64,000 nucleotides of DNA from Delphinus delphis. Lineage: Eukaryota; Chordata; Mammalia; Artiodactyla; Delphinidae. A program made the translations under genes and the position numbers. The stretch spans positions 23,172,148-23,236,147 of the forward strand of contig NC_082687.1 of assembly GCF_949987515.2 (NCBI RefSeq), written 5' to 3'. The first letter of the stretch is position 1. The number at the start of each line of letters is the position of its first letter. Below are positions 23,590 to 34,769 of the stretch, piece by piece. The notes under the pieces were generated by a model. That model searched no databases and was not told the DNA's origin. It saw nothing but the letters and a program-made list of their open reading frames with translations.

Positions 23590-24020
23590 GAATGAAATAA
23601 TGCCATTTGCAGCAACATGGACGGACATAGAGAATATTATGCTTAGTGAAGTAAGTCAGACAGAGAAAGAGAAATACTGTATGATGTCACTTACATGTGG
23701 AATCTAAAAAATTATACAAATAAATGTATATGCAAAACAGAAACAGACTCACAAATAGAGAAAACAAACTTGTGGTTAGTAAAGGGGAGAGGGAAGAATA
23801 GAGGGACAAATTAGGGGTATGGGGTTAACAGATGTAAACTACTATATATAAAATAGGTAAGCAACAAGGATATGCTGTATAGCACATGGAATTATACCCA
23901 TTAACTTGTAATAACATATAATAGAGTATAATCAGCAAAAATATTAAATCACTATGTTCTACACCTGAAACTAACATAATATTGTAAATCAACTGTACTT
24001 CAATAAAAAATATATAAAAA

Positions 24021-25015
24021 TACATAAAAGTATATAAAGTATATATAAGGTGTATACCATTGGCATTACAATATTAAACATACAGGATATAACAGTAAAA
24101 CAAAAGATAACCTCATGAAAGTGGACTTACCATGAGAAAACAAGCACTAACAATAAGAATTTAATTACTGCCTTTTAGAGAATTACTACAGAAAGGCCAT
24201 TGCTTACTTGCTAGTCAGTGGTTCAGCTGGACTGACTTACTCCCTCTTTTTGTTTTGCTAACCCTTTTTTCAAACAACCTTATTTTAAGTGAAGTTAGGC
24301 ATCTTTCATATTAGAAATATTTATGTTAAAGGAAGGACTAAAGCACCACACAGAGACAATTTTTATTGACCTGGCTTCTTTTTCCCCTCTTCTGAGTTTT
24401 TAGTTCCCAGTTTTATTTTTATGCAGCCCTTGTGGAAGATTTTTTTTAAAACACCACATTTTGCAACATTGGGATTATGATAAACAGAAATTTAGAATCC
24501 TCTGTGTACTGTGCAAAGAATTAAAATGACAGAAAATATGCATTCGAAAAAATAGAGAGTATAATAACCCTCATGTAGCATAGTATTACCTGCTTTCTCC
24601 CACATCTCCCCACCTCTTTCTTGCCAATTACTGAGGTGGGGCTCAGCACCTATAAAGTGCTAGGTCTGGGTGGCAAATAGTCAATGTAGAATGGAGGGGG
24701 AGGAATGGCAGAGTGGTTGAGAGCAAGTATAGGTGCATCAATGAACAGTAAAGAATAAGAGATTTTAAGACTTTTAAGGCTAAGAGAAAGGCCAGAGACT
24801 TTTGGTTTCTGCATGTAAAGAGCTTAGAAGTCATGGTTTCCATGCTTACAGAAAGAAAAAAGCTGAAAAAACCCCTAAAAATCAATAACTATTCTTAGGC
24901 CAATCAGAGAACTGAGGTCACAGGTCACCAACCCAAAATCTGTAAAGACAAGCAAATACAGAGAATCACAGCCGAGAACAGCTTACCTAGAGCAAAAGTT
25001 GCTGGAGCCAGAAAC
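24021..25015. other. Non-coding stretch, nothing recognised
   Basis: AT-rich, no coding or repeat family that I can support. Confidence 0.4.
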
Positions 25016-25019
25016 TGCT

Positions 25020-25470
25020 AGAAACACCTTAAGTGCATATCGCTAAGTGAAAGAAGCTAGCCTGAGAAGGCTACATACTGTACAATGCCAATTACATGAT
25101 ATTCTGGAAAAGGCAACATACAAAGACTTTTTTTTTTAATTAGTGGTTGCCAGGGCTTCAGAAGGGGACAAGTAGGGATGAACAGAAGCACAGAGGATTT
25201 TTAGGGTGATTAAACTATTCTGTATGATACTGTAATGGTGGATTCATGACATCATGCATTTTTCAAAACCCATATAACAAACAGATGTGAGTAACGTCAT
25301 GAGCTTCAGTTAATAATATGTACCAATATTGGTTATTAATTATATCAAACATACCACATTACTCTAAAATGTTAATAATAGAGTAAGTTGTAGGTAGGAG
25401 TGAGTATATAGGAACTCTCTGTACTGTCTTATCAATTCTGATATAACTCTAAAACAGTTCTAAAAATGAA
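25020..25470 (+). mobile_element. L1M 3'UTR fragment
   Basis: TAAGTGAAAGAAGCTAGCCTGAGAAGG, CTACATACTGTACAATGCCAA, TGATATTCTGGAAAAGGCAA, AGTGGTTGCCAGGGCTTC and CTATTCTGTATGATACTG follow the 3'UTR of middle-aged mammalian L1 elements in order. Confidence 0.85.
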
Positions 25471-26814
25471 TTCTATTAAAATAAATGTCAGGTTCAGGAT
25501 GACTAGAAGTCTTATATTCTGGGTTCCATTCTTATCCATGTTACCAGCTTATTTTATGTCATCGAACTATCAGTTGTGCCTCAGTTTATGCAACAGTATT
25601 TGGGGATTACAATAGTCAATGACAAATCTATCTCCAAATCCTACTTTGAGAAGAATACTATATCGGTGCTTAAATACTATAGGAGATAGTAACTGGTCTC
25701 AAAAAAATAAATCTACTGTCACGATGAGGGATAGAGGGAGAGACCTACACATAAAAAGGCAAATAGGAATATAAGAGAAAACACAGTAAAAATGAAGTAA
25801 ATATAAGTGCTATGTAAGCTCAGAAAGATTGGTCTAAACTTGAGCAATTAGAGAATGTGCCACAGAGAAACCAGTACAAGATTCATAGAGGTAGAAGGGA
25901 GAGAGGGCAGAGATGTGACCAGTACCGAGAATAGAGAAATTCGGACGGAGTGGAGGAAAGTCCTTAAATTCAGATGGGACCAGCTGAAGCACTTGTGATT
26001 ACAGAAGGTCTTAAAGTCAGCGTTAAGAAATATAAACATTATCCTCACTTGCAATGTCCCCAAGAACACTGACCCATGGGGCAGAAAGCATAACAAGTAT
26101 GATACACCAGCCAATAAACACTTGGTAAGTTCAAGGCAAATATTAATAACTTTAATAATGTATCTTTATTCCACAGAGCTCGAGATATTTTTCAAATATA
26201 ATTTCACTTAACTTTTCACAATTCTTGAAAGTAGTAAAAGAAGGAGCTCCAAAATGCCAGTATAAGAGAACAGAAAACAGACTTTCTAAGATCGACCCGA
26301 GACTAAAATTTGAGTTCCCAGAGTCTTATACAAGAGGGGTTTTCTCTTGGTTCTGCTGCAGCTTTTAGTAGGTAATCCCTGAGTGTTGTTTACAAAGTTA
26401 GAAGAATTGACAAACTTCTAATAGACATATTTTCAAAGCCAGTGGGCCTGTATGGGGAAAAGAAACACAAACTGGGACAGAAAACTGATGTAATTAATTT
26501 GATTGAATATTAAACTATTGATATGTTATATTTTAACATTTATACAAATGTCTATTTCTATATGGTGCAGAATAGAATACGGTTTTCGAATGAGATCATT
26601 TTTTCCTCTCATATTACAAATAAACCAGGTTTAGGGGCTGCCCTGTCTTCCTTTCTCCTTTAAAAGCCTGAAAGGGAGAAGGTACAGCAGGCAAGTGGGC
26701 ATACTGGTTAATAATGAACACCACATCTTGCCTCAGTCCTACTTCCCAACACCAAACACTAACTCCATCACAATCCTTTGGAAACCTGCCCACATTTCAG
26801 AATGTTCTACATTA
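25471..26814. other. Non-coding stretch, no gene seen
   Basis: 25800-26110 has the texture of the old dispersed repeat family at 13.9 kb. No gene supported. Confidence 0.35.
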
Positions 26815-27000
26815 AATAAAAATAATAATGATAATACTTGACATTTGTATAAATGTTACCATGTGTTTTCACATACATTACTGTCTTTGACTTTGGACTG
26901 CACAACCCGGGTAAAACATATCACGCTTTTATAGAAAGGAAAATAGAAACTTGGAATAGTGATGTGATCTGCCCAAGATCAGAAGCCTAAGAAATGGCAT
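26815..27000 (-). mobile_element. MIR SINE, antisense
   Basis: GATAATACTTGACATTTGTATAA, TTTTCACATACATTACTGTC, then GTGATGTGATCTGCCCAAGATCAGA match the antisense MIR order ('...acatgtattaactcatt...gtaacttgcccaaggtcaca'). Confidence 0.65.
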
Positions 27001-28919
27001 GACTTACTAGTTTTATCACCGAAGCTTAATTTCATATCATCAAAGACTTCATCTCAGAACTGTACTGCTGTATGGAGTGGGACTTTTAAATATTGCTGCT
27101 CTATAAGGGCTTTTGTTTCATTTCAGAGATTCAGCAAATACCCTTTTCTATGGACAATTCACCAGGGGAAGGGAATGGTGTCAAACTAGAAGGTCGGAGA
27201 TTATAACAGCATCAATTAAAGTGGGATTCCGCCTACAGCATTAACACACTGCCCACTCAGACTCCAGGATGGACATTCCCATGGGTGTGTGTAGAGGGAG
27301 GCCAGCAAGGGGCAGATCCACTGGGGAGGAGTTAGAATGAAGAAGTTTGCCATGCGTAGCTGAGGATCAAGCCCTCCATCCAGTAGGCTTATACCACGCC
27401 CCAACCACAAGTATGACCCTTCACATCTTGATGACTAAGCTCTAATTTAGTGATTGGTTCAATATCTTGCCCACATCTTCCTACAGAAGAACTCGCTACT
27501 ACCTCGGCTCCCTACATCCTAGAGATTAAGAATGGCCTTCTTTTGCCTTCCTTCCCAGCTAGAATCATTTTCAGAACCATGATCCCCCAGTACAGTTTGG
27601 ACCCTGAGACTTGGGCTCTGCTACTTACCCACCCAGTGACTGTTTCCTAAACCCACCACCATCAGTGTGATCCTCCCAAACACTGACTCCACACCCAGAT
27701 GTCCTCAGGATGTGACCCAGATGGCTCACACTGCCTTCTTGCATTCATTAGCCCACCTCTAACAACCCTAGTACTCAAGTATAGTTAACAGAAACTCTAA
27801 AATAAACTTCAAATAGCAGTGACCAAGAGAGACTTGCTTAAAGTTAATTTCAAATTTTTTTTTAAGTTCTAAAGTAAATAGGCCTATAATGTCTCATAGG
27901 TAATCCCACAGGTTATATTTGTGTATGTCCGATGGGTTTTTTAAATAAAGTTTATTAATTTTTTTAGAAATTTTCCCTCCAATTGTCAAAACAATACATA
28001 CAAATTAAAGAACTTGGTTGGAGGGGGAACAGAAAAATACCAAGACTCACTCATTTCTCACTTAGTACTTTATCATAAACATTTTCACCTGACATTAAAA
28101 ATTCTTGACGCATGATTTTCCATGAAAATGAAAGTATGATTATTGATTTAATCATGCCCCCAAGACTTTTTTTCCTTTTAGTGTAAGGAAACTGTTTTCA
28201 GGTGAGGTGACACAGAGACACTGCTTAACAAATGGAAAGCATTACTATGGGCTCGGAGAAGGTAACAGATTTTTTGGCCATATTCTCATTGACATTAGAG
28301 TGCTAGATGTCTTGAGAGACATCCCGGATGGAAAAAGTCACTCCACACCGGAGCACAGCAGCCTTTCCAAGCCACAGAGCACAAGACAAAGAAGATACTC
28401 TGGTAAAGTGTGGACTGACAACAATACCAAACTCAATTCAAACACTGCTCTGACTTTCAAAACTAAAAATGAACTGTCCAAGATATTTTTAGAAACACAA
28501 GATTTAAAACTGCCAAAGATAATCTCAAAATGGATTGGGCTATGCAAGCTTTCTCCATACCCCAATCTTCACTCCCATGTTCCCATAACCAGATGATGTC
28601 TGTGACCAAACAGAGGAGCTGGAAGGTCCAACTCTTCTGGCAAAATACTGACCTTCCAACTTTTTCAAGTGTCCCAAGATGCCACATGAAATAAAGAGTG
28701 AATGGCAGAAAAGCTACAGAACCAGAAATGGGTCAATACCACCCATAATTATTTGTTTAAACGTGAAAATTAAAAAAACAGGAAACACCCACACAGAGCG
28801 TTTTGCTTCCAGTAACTGCCCATCAGAAACGGAGCTCCCTGAAGAAAATAATTTACCCTTTGCAGCACAGAAGAATTAATCAGGAGGAAATCTGCCCAAA
28901 AGTCCTCCAGCCCCTCAGT
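27001..28919. other. Non-coding stretch, no gene seen
   Basis: A 129-codon plus-strand open frame (28207-28596) has no recognisable domain, and no promoter or splice pattern makes it convincing. No repeat family named. Confidence 0.4.
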
Positions 28920-29030
28920 TACTGGGAAGATAGGGACTGACTTGACCATTCTTGTATCCTCAGCACCCAGCCCACTCTCTGGATCAGCATGTAGCCACAA
29001 GAGAAACTCAGTAAATGTTAAACTGAACAA
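28920..29030 (+). mobile_element. L2 LINE 3' end fragment
   Basis: GATAGGGACTGACTTGACCATTCTTGTATCCTCAGCACCCAGC followed by CTCAGTAAATGTT matches the L2 3' end ('gggcagggac...tgtatccccagcgcctag...caataaatgtt'). Confidence 0.6.
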
Positions 29031-29280
29031 GGAAGCAGGACTGTGAGCAGGGCACATATTTCAATGTAATTACCAATTGAACAAAAAGCATTAAGGACAA
29101 AACAAAGCAAATGACATATTTGTTGCAGCAGCTAAGGTTCAGATCTTGCAAGTAACAAAATGTATCTGTAAGGATTTCCTCAGAGGCCTCAAAGTCCTAG
29201 AATGACAGCAATCCTAAACATTCTCATCCACTGTGCGTAGAAAACTGTGATTCCAAAAGTCAAACAGAAAAGGCAAAAAT

Positions 29281-29540
29281 AAATAAATGAGGTGCAGTGC
29301 TAAGCACATTGTATCTGTTACTAAGATTAACAAAACATTTTAGCAAGGTTGCTGAAAACAAAATCAATATACAAAACTCATTTGCATTTCTAAACACTAG
29401 CAACAAGAAGTTATAAATGTAATAAAGATGGCATAAAAACACAAAGTATTTAGGAATAAATTTAACAAAATATATGCAATACCTTTATGAAAAAACTTAA
29501 AACTTTATTCAAAAAATTAAAGAAAACTAAATGGAAAAGA
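29281..29540 (+). mobile_element. L1M ORF2 fragment, first copy
   Basis: AAGGTTGCTGAAAACAAAATC, AATATACAAAACTCATTTGC, TTTCTAAACACTAGCAAC and TTTAGGAATAAATTTAAC are ORF2 wording. The next sequence starts again at an earlier ORF2 position, so a second copy begins here. Confidence 0.8.
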
Positions 29541-29581
29541 AGAAATCAAAGACGACTATTATGGAAAATTCATATGACTAT

Positions 29582-29622
29582 CTCAATAGGTACAAAAAAA
29601 GTATTTTTTTGTACCTATTGAG
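29582..29622. repeat. Perfect inverted repeat, 19-bp arms, 3-nt loop
   Basis: Arms CTCAATAGGTACAAAAAAA (29582-29600) and its exact reverse complement (29604-29622), separated by GTA. The left arm recurs in direct orientation at 29626-29641 and continues into the expected L1 ORF2 sequence. The order is copy, inverted copy, copy. Confidence 0.95.
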
Positions 29623-29760
29623 TATAATAGGTACAAAAAAAGTATTTCTTAAGTTCAACAACCTATCTTTGATAGAACCAAAGAAAATAAAAATAATAAA
29701 GCATTTTGGCCATATGCTTAATGGCCAAACACTACAGTAAATATCATACTTTACATAGAA

Positions 29761-29968
29761 TTTTTTTTTTTTTTTTTGCAGTACGCGGGCCTCTCACTGT
29801 TGTGGCTTCTCCCGCTGCGGAGCACAGGCTCCGGACGCGCAGGCTCAGCGGCCATGGCTCATGGGCCCAGCTGCTCCGCGGCATGTGGGATCTTCCCGGA
29901 CCAGGGCACAAACCCGTGTCCCCTGCATCGGCAGGCGGACTCTCAACCACTGCACCACCAGGGAAGCC
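29761..29968 (-). mobile_element. Short CHR-type SINE, antisense, in L1
   Basis: Poly(T) start, then the reverse complement of the GC body and tRNA head, ending ACCAGGGAAGCC. The 12-bp target duplication CTTTACATAGAA is perfect (29749-29760 and 29969-29980). Confidence 0.95.
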
Positions 29969-30368
29969 CTTTACATAGAAATTTTGACACAGTCTTTAAA
30001 TTCAGGATTAAGACAAAGATAACTGCTATCATTGTCATTTAATATAAAAATGAGGTATAGGAATTGGAAAGCAAGAAGCAAAACTGTCTTATGTGTAAGG
30101 GAGATGATCATCTACACGGAAAAACATTAGAATCAATAGGAAAACTGAATTAATAAAGAGCTTAGCAAGGTTTCCAAATATAGATTAATTTACAAAATCC
30201 AGAAATGTTTCTAAACCACTAATAATCAGCTAGAAAATTTCATTTAAAAAATAAGATATCATTCATTAGCGTGAACAAATTAAAAGTACTAAGAAATTAA
30301 CTTAGCACAAATTATACAAAACCTACTGAGAGAAAACTTTAAAACTTTCCTATGTGGACAAAAAAAAA

Positions 30369-30840
30369 TGTTGCCTGACATTTCAGTGAACAAAGGATGC
30401 TGCCTGCCATTCTGGTAAAAGCAATGAATCTTGCCCACCACTGAGCCTTCAAGCCATCAGCCCTGATGGTGCACCCTGAGGGGAATTTAGGATGGAGAAA
30501 AACAGAATACTGGTCCTACATAGTTAAGATGCATATCAAAGGAATAATTTCACTGAGCCCAGACTCTTGCATCTTCCCATACATGAAAAGCACTAAAATT
30601 ATTAACTTGAGATGTCTGTTTGTTGTGATTAGCAGTAATCTTTTGATGTTCGACTACACGGTTTTGTGGGGGTTTTTTTCCCCAGCAGAATCTCCTATAT
30701 AGCCTGGCTCTGCCCTTACCATTTTAGAATAGTCCTTCAGAGCTATCTGAGAAGCTGCCATCCTGGGCTACAGTCCTCAATAAGGCCACCAAATAAAACA
30801 TAATTCTCAACTTTAAGTTGCGTATTTTTTTCAGTCAACA
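30369..30840 (+). mobile_element. ERV1-type solo LTR, copy 1
   Basis: 472 bp bounded by TGTTG and CAACA. It carries a TATA-like CTATATAG (30695-30702), AGAGCTATCTGAGAAGCTG, an AATAAA signal (30792-30797) and a TTTTTTTCAGTCAACA end. The same order is seen in the LTR at 60830-61292, so both belong to one family, which I take to be a gammaretrovirus-like (ERV1) LTR. No internal viral sequence adjoins. Flanks show an unusual, roughly 25-bp imperfect L1-derived repeat instead of an obvious 4-6-bp duplication. Confidence 0.75.
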
Positions 30841-33200
30841 CCCGAAAGAGAAAACTTTTAAAACTTTTCTAAAACTTTAAAAAAGAAATATTTAAATACA
30901 TGGGTAACATATTTAAGGATGGAGCAAATTAAAATTAAAATACTCCTAAAACCAATACTCCCAAAATTAAACAAAATATTCTGTCTGTATTTTTAAGAAC
31001 TTATTAACTTATTTCATGATATGTATGTATGTGGGTGATATCCCTGAATAGATACATCAAGTTAGAAAATAAAAGAAGGGACTCTCTCCCTACCACTTTT
31101 TAACACATAACAAAAAGGCCACAGTAGTAAAAACTATATGCAATTATGAAGAAAAACAATTAAACAAGGGAACCAAAGTTCCACCTGAGAGATCTGAAAA
31201 TAGAGCTGATGAGTGAGGAAAGGACAGATTGTATAGTAGTTTATGTTAAGAAATCTGGCTCATTATATAGTGAAAGTTAATACCAATCCTACATTATGTT
31301 CAAATGTTAAAGACCTAAGTATGAAATAGAAAAATATGAAACTAATAAATATGAGAGGATATTTTTTCAACTTAAGTGGATGAGGACTTCTTAAATAAGA
31401 CACGAAACCATTAGGTGAAAATTGATAGATTTAACAACATTAAAGCACTGAAGACTTCTATTATTTTAATGATATAACTGAGAAATTCAATAGAGTGATA
31501 TCAAATAAGGAGAAGTAATGAATGTCTAGCATGTAAAGAATCTGGGATGCAGAGAATTTCTGCAAATATAGACAACTAACCAGAAATCACATGAAGGTAT
31601 AGACAAGAACTTCATAGAAAGCGAAACCTGAATGACTAATAAATATACAAAGATATGCTCATGCATATTAATAATTAGAAAAAATCAAAGCAGCCATTCA
31701 ATTGGTGATGGTGGGAGGGGTCCTCAATCAGGATGAATAGGAAACAGAAAGAAGACTAAATGAATGGATACCATGTTCATGCATTGAAAGGCTGTATATT
31801 GTATAGACATAAATTCTCCCCAAATCAATCTATAGAATCAACGCAATTACAAGTAAAGAATCAATGGGTTGGTTTTGGTGGTTGTAATTCTATCTATCCA
31901 TCCATCCTTCTACCACAAGCTAATTCTAAAATGTGTCTATGGAAGAGCAAAAGACCAAGAATAGTGAAAGAAAAGTAAAAGCAAGGTAGGAGAACCTGTT
32001 TCACCAGATATCAAAAACTAACTATATTTAAGTTATAAATAAAGTATTAAGTTTATCAAGCTGTAGTTTAAGATGGTGTGGATTGGGGATAGACAAAAAG
32101 AACAGGATCAGTATAAAGGATCCAGAATCAAAGGTATATGGAAGCTTGATTTATTACAGACCTGAACTAAAAGTCAGTAAAAAAAAAAAAAAAAAAAAGA
32201 ATGAATCTTTCCACAAAAGGGGCTGAGGCAAAATGGGAAAAAAAAATATAACATTAACTCTGTACTGATACCATACACAAAAGATTCTGTGTATTTAAGA
32301 ACTAAATATAAAAGACCAAGCAATAAAATTTTCAGAAGATAGAATATCTTTAGTACTCTAGGGCAAAAAATGATTTCTTAAACATAAAAAACCCAAGTCA
32401 TAAAGGAAAATATTGATATGTTAGATTATTTTAAAATAATCTGTTCTGTTCATTGAAAGATATCATAGAAAGAAAGTGAAAATTCAAGCCACATACTCGG
32501 AGATAATATGTATATTTTTAAATGTTAGCATAAAATATACAAAGCACCTATGCAAATCAATCAGAAAGACAAACAATATATAAGAAAAATGGCAGCACTT
32601 ACCAAAAGAGGCAACAAAAAATAACCTAAAAATTTGGAGGATGTAATTTGGAAAACAATTTGGCATTAAGTAGTAGGATTTAAGTATGTGCAGACACTGT
32701 AAGCTAAGAATTCAACTCCTGGTTTTATATATACTTATAAATATATAAAGATACATAAAGATATAGGTATATGTAAAACTAGGGGTTGAATTCTTAGCTT
32801 AGCTAGAGAGACATGTACATATACATATATACACACACATATATATGTGTTAAAAAACATTTCACAAGATATTCATTTAACATTCTTTGTAGTGGCAAAA
32901 TGTAATCCAAGAGTAAAATGGGTTAAATAAATTGTGGTATATTCATACCGTGGAACACTATGTAGCATCAAAAATGAATAAACTACAACTGCATGCAACA
33001 CCATGAATATGGAATATAACGTTCAGTGAAAAAGCAAGTTACAGAAGAAGCCAAGCACGATTTCATTCATAAAACTCCAAATGCATGAAAAACTGAACAA
33101 TATAGGTTTAGGGATAGAAACATATATGATAAAAGTATGATGAAAAAGCAAGAGAATTGTAACAAAAAATCCAGGGTAATACATATTTACCTCTTAGGAA
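30841..33200 (+). mobile_element. Degraded L1M ORF2 and 3'UTR segments
   Basis: A chain of plus-strand L1 pieces. GAGGACTTCTTAAATAAGACACG and AGCACTGAAGACTTC (31.38-31.46 kb) are ORF2 tail. CCATGTTCATGCATTGAAAGG (31.77 kb) is earlier ORF2. GATTTCTTAAACATAAAAAACCC and AAAGATATCATAGAAAGAAAG (32.37-32.48 kb) are ORF2 tail again. GGTATATTCATACCGTGGAACACTATG (32.93 kb) and CCAAGCACGATTTCATTCAT are 3' wording. The repeated order means at least two overlapping old copies. An A20 run lies at 32180-32199. Confidence 0.75.
32701..32800. repeat. Inverted repeat in L1M 3' region
   Basis: Arms AAGCTAAGAATTCAACTCCT (32701-32720) and AGGGGTTGAATTCTTAGCTT (32781-32800) pair at 19 of 20 positions across a 60-nt AT-rich spacer. 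The left arm fits normal L1 wording ('caattccactcctgg'); the right arm is the inverted duplicate. Confidence 0.9.
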
Positions 33201-33280
33201 GCATAGATAGGGATGACAATGGGACATGCATCCAAGGAGCCTCAAAAGCAATGGTCCTCTTACTTAACTTGAGTGGTAGT

Positions 33281-33350
33281 GAGACAGGCTGGTACCTGGT
33301 ATCCTTTGCTGCAATGCTGCAATGTTTGCACCTGGACAAACCTCTCCTTA
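33281..33350 (+). repeat. Inverted copy of the LTR U3 segment
   Basis: The reverse complement of this 70-bp block matches 33824-33894 at about 85%. It lies just past the primer binding site, outside the LTR, in the opposite orientation to the LTR. Confidence 0.85.
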
Positions 33351-33363
33351 GAAGGGGACAAGA

Positions 33364-33381
33364 GCCCCATGTTGGGCACCA
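33364..33381 (-). other. ERV primer binding site (tRNA-Lys type)
   Basis: On the minus strand this reads TGGTGCCCAACATGGGGC. It differs from the lysine-tRNA (Lys1,2) primer site used by betaretroviruses at two positions, and both differences are CpG decay (C to T and G to A). It sits 7 nt outside the LTR edge on the correct side for minus-strand transcription. Confidence 0.8.
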
Positions 33382-33388
33382 CAAAGTA

Positions 33389-33936
33389 TGTTACCGACCT
33401 GGGTTCTTGGCCTTCCCCAATCAATAGAAACTGACTAGAGGCCAGACGAGAAATTCAGGCAAGGCTTTATGGGGGCCCCTACTGCAGCAGGGGTAGCAAG
33501 AGCAAACAACAGGTTCCCTTGCTCACTCACTCGCTGGTGGGGGCAAGCTTGCTCCTTACATGGGGTGAAGGTAGAGGCGTGTCTAGGGGTCAGGCCGGAG
33601 GGGTGGCTTAGGTGTTTTGCCCACCCCTCTGGTGGTGATGAGTGCAGGGGGCATGCTCAGTAGGCTGCTTTAGCTCCCAACACCCTGTTTTTGCTCTGGG
33701 CTTTTCAAAAATGGCAGTAGGGATTTTTTTTTATCTTCTTGTATCTTTTGTCCAGACTCTGCCCCAATTGCGCAGGCACACAGTTATTTTTAGTCCCATA
33801 TAGTTTCTTTGTACTTTGTTGCTTGAGGAGAGGTGTGTCCAGGTGCTAGCGCTGCAGCACTGCAGCAAAGGGCCCCAGGTCCCAGCCTGTCTCAGTAGGT
33901 ATGCAAGAAATTGCTGTGTTGTCATTCTCTACAACA
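33389..33936 (-). mobile_element. Class II (ERVK/beta-like) LTR, antisense
   Basis: 548 bp bounded by TGTT and AACA on the plus strand, i.e. TGTTG...TAACA on its own strand. On the minus strand it carries a CATAAA polyadenylation-like signal (33466-33471). The lysine primer site follows directly after, which identifies the 5' LTR position and the class II assignment. No gag, pol or env follows; past the primer site is an inverted U3 fragment, then L1. The provirus is therefore rearranged and dead. The two 60-100-codon frames here are incidental. Confidence 0.75.
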
Positions 33937-34024
33937 TATGCATACTTTATAAATAGTTTTGGTTTTGTGCGGTAGGTAACAAAATAAAATATAAAAGAGA
34001 ATGCCTTCTAAAGGTCCTCTTAAT

Positions 34025-34195
34025 GTCCTTGGGGTGATAACTTGCCCTTTTAAAATCGGTTTCCTCAGTTCGAAGAACAAGTTTTAACAAAAACTACCTT
34101 ACAAGGCTGTGTGAAAACAGAGCAGATCTTAGAATAGTATCTGGTATATAGTAGGTGCTTAATGATTGTTAATTATCATTATTATTATCATTAAT
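34025..34195 (+). mobile_element. MIR SINE, 3' half
   Basis: ACTACCTTACAAGGCTGTGTGAAAA, TTAGAATAGTATCTGGTATATAGTAGG and TGCTTAATGATTGTTAATTA match the MIR 3' part, followed by an ATTATTATC tail. Confidence 0.75.
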
Positions 34196-34564
34196 ATCAT
34201 CATATCTACTGTTACCAGTGCAACTATCAACGTGGCCAAAACAATCTACGGCCTCTCTGCTTAATGTTTTAATCCTTTCTACAACCAAAAAAAAGAACTC
34301 AGTTGATGAATTATGCCTTTATTCAACTACCTTTTTAACCTTATATATCCTCTTATTCTCACTACAAACCCTCTTTCTAAAACTTCCATAATTGCTGCCT
34401 CTATTCAACATGCCTTATATGCTTTCACCTAATTTAGGTCATCATTTTTAATTTAAGGATATTACCTAATAGGAGAGAAATGTACAATGCTCCACATTCA
34501 TTCCATTTTTATATCCATTCCTCCCAAAGAAAGGCCCCTCATCTCTGAATTTGATTTCAATATT

Positions 34565-34692
34565 CATGTACCATGAATGTGAGCATCTCGAAGACGAGGG
34601 TCACATCTCATCATTGTTCTATCCCCAACCTCTTGCTCTACGTGACAAGCACATTTATATGTGTTCAAAAATGTTTGAAGAATGAATGACGT
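34565..34692 (+). mobile_element. L2 LINE 3' end fragment
   Basis: GAGCATCTCGAAGACGAGGG, TTGTTCTATCCCCAACCTCTTGC, then ATGTTTGAAGAATGAATGA, the L2 3' terminal wording. Confidence 0.7.
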
Positions 34693-34769
34693 ATTTTAAA
34701 ACGAATGAACTAAGGAGTAAACACACACGGAGGATTCTTGTTTAAGTTAAAGGAGAAGGCAGATACGTT

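Larger units (their letters stand above)
23045..24020 (+). mobile_element. 5'-truncated L1 (ORF2 C-terminus and 3'UTR) carrying a CA tract and a SINE
   Basis: Starts inside ORF2 (AAATGTAAATTGGTGCAGCC). The ORF2 tail reads MELPYDPAIPLLGIYLEK, TDEWIKKLWY, a (TH)n stretch from a CA expansion, then MEY. A SINE then interrupts it, and it resumes with IMPFAATW and VSQTEKEKY. The 3'UTR runs to GAAACTAACATAATATTG and TACTTCAATAAAAAATA. It is the young artiodactyl/cetacean L1 type, with reverse transcriptase and endonuclease parts missing by 5' truncation. Not functional. Confidence 0.9.
29545..30368 (+). mobile_element. L1M ORF2 fragment, second copy, with SINE and fold-back duplication
   Basis: Starts at CATATGACTATCTCAATAGG (ORF2), continues through TTCAACAACC, is broken by an antisense SINE, and resumes with TTCAGGATTAAGACAAAG, GGAAAGCAAGAAGCAAAACTG and AAAATTAAAAGTACTAAGAAATTAAC-like wording. 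It ends where the ERV1-type LTR begins. Heavily mutated and untranslatable. Confidence 0.75.

Noticed and set aside
28173..28210. Pyrimidine tract plus AG, 20 bp, then CAG/GTGAGG, like a micro-exon
   Set aside because: Splice-like words this short are frequent by chance in AT-rich DNA, and no adjacent coding segment supports it.
33137..33663. Open frames of 64-96 codons across the ERV LTR region as viral proteins
   Set aside because: They lie in the LTR and inverted U3 block, on the wrong strand for this ERV, and show no retroviral protein motif.
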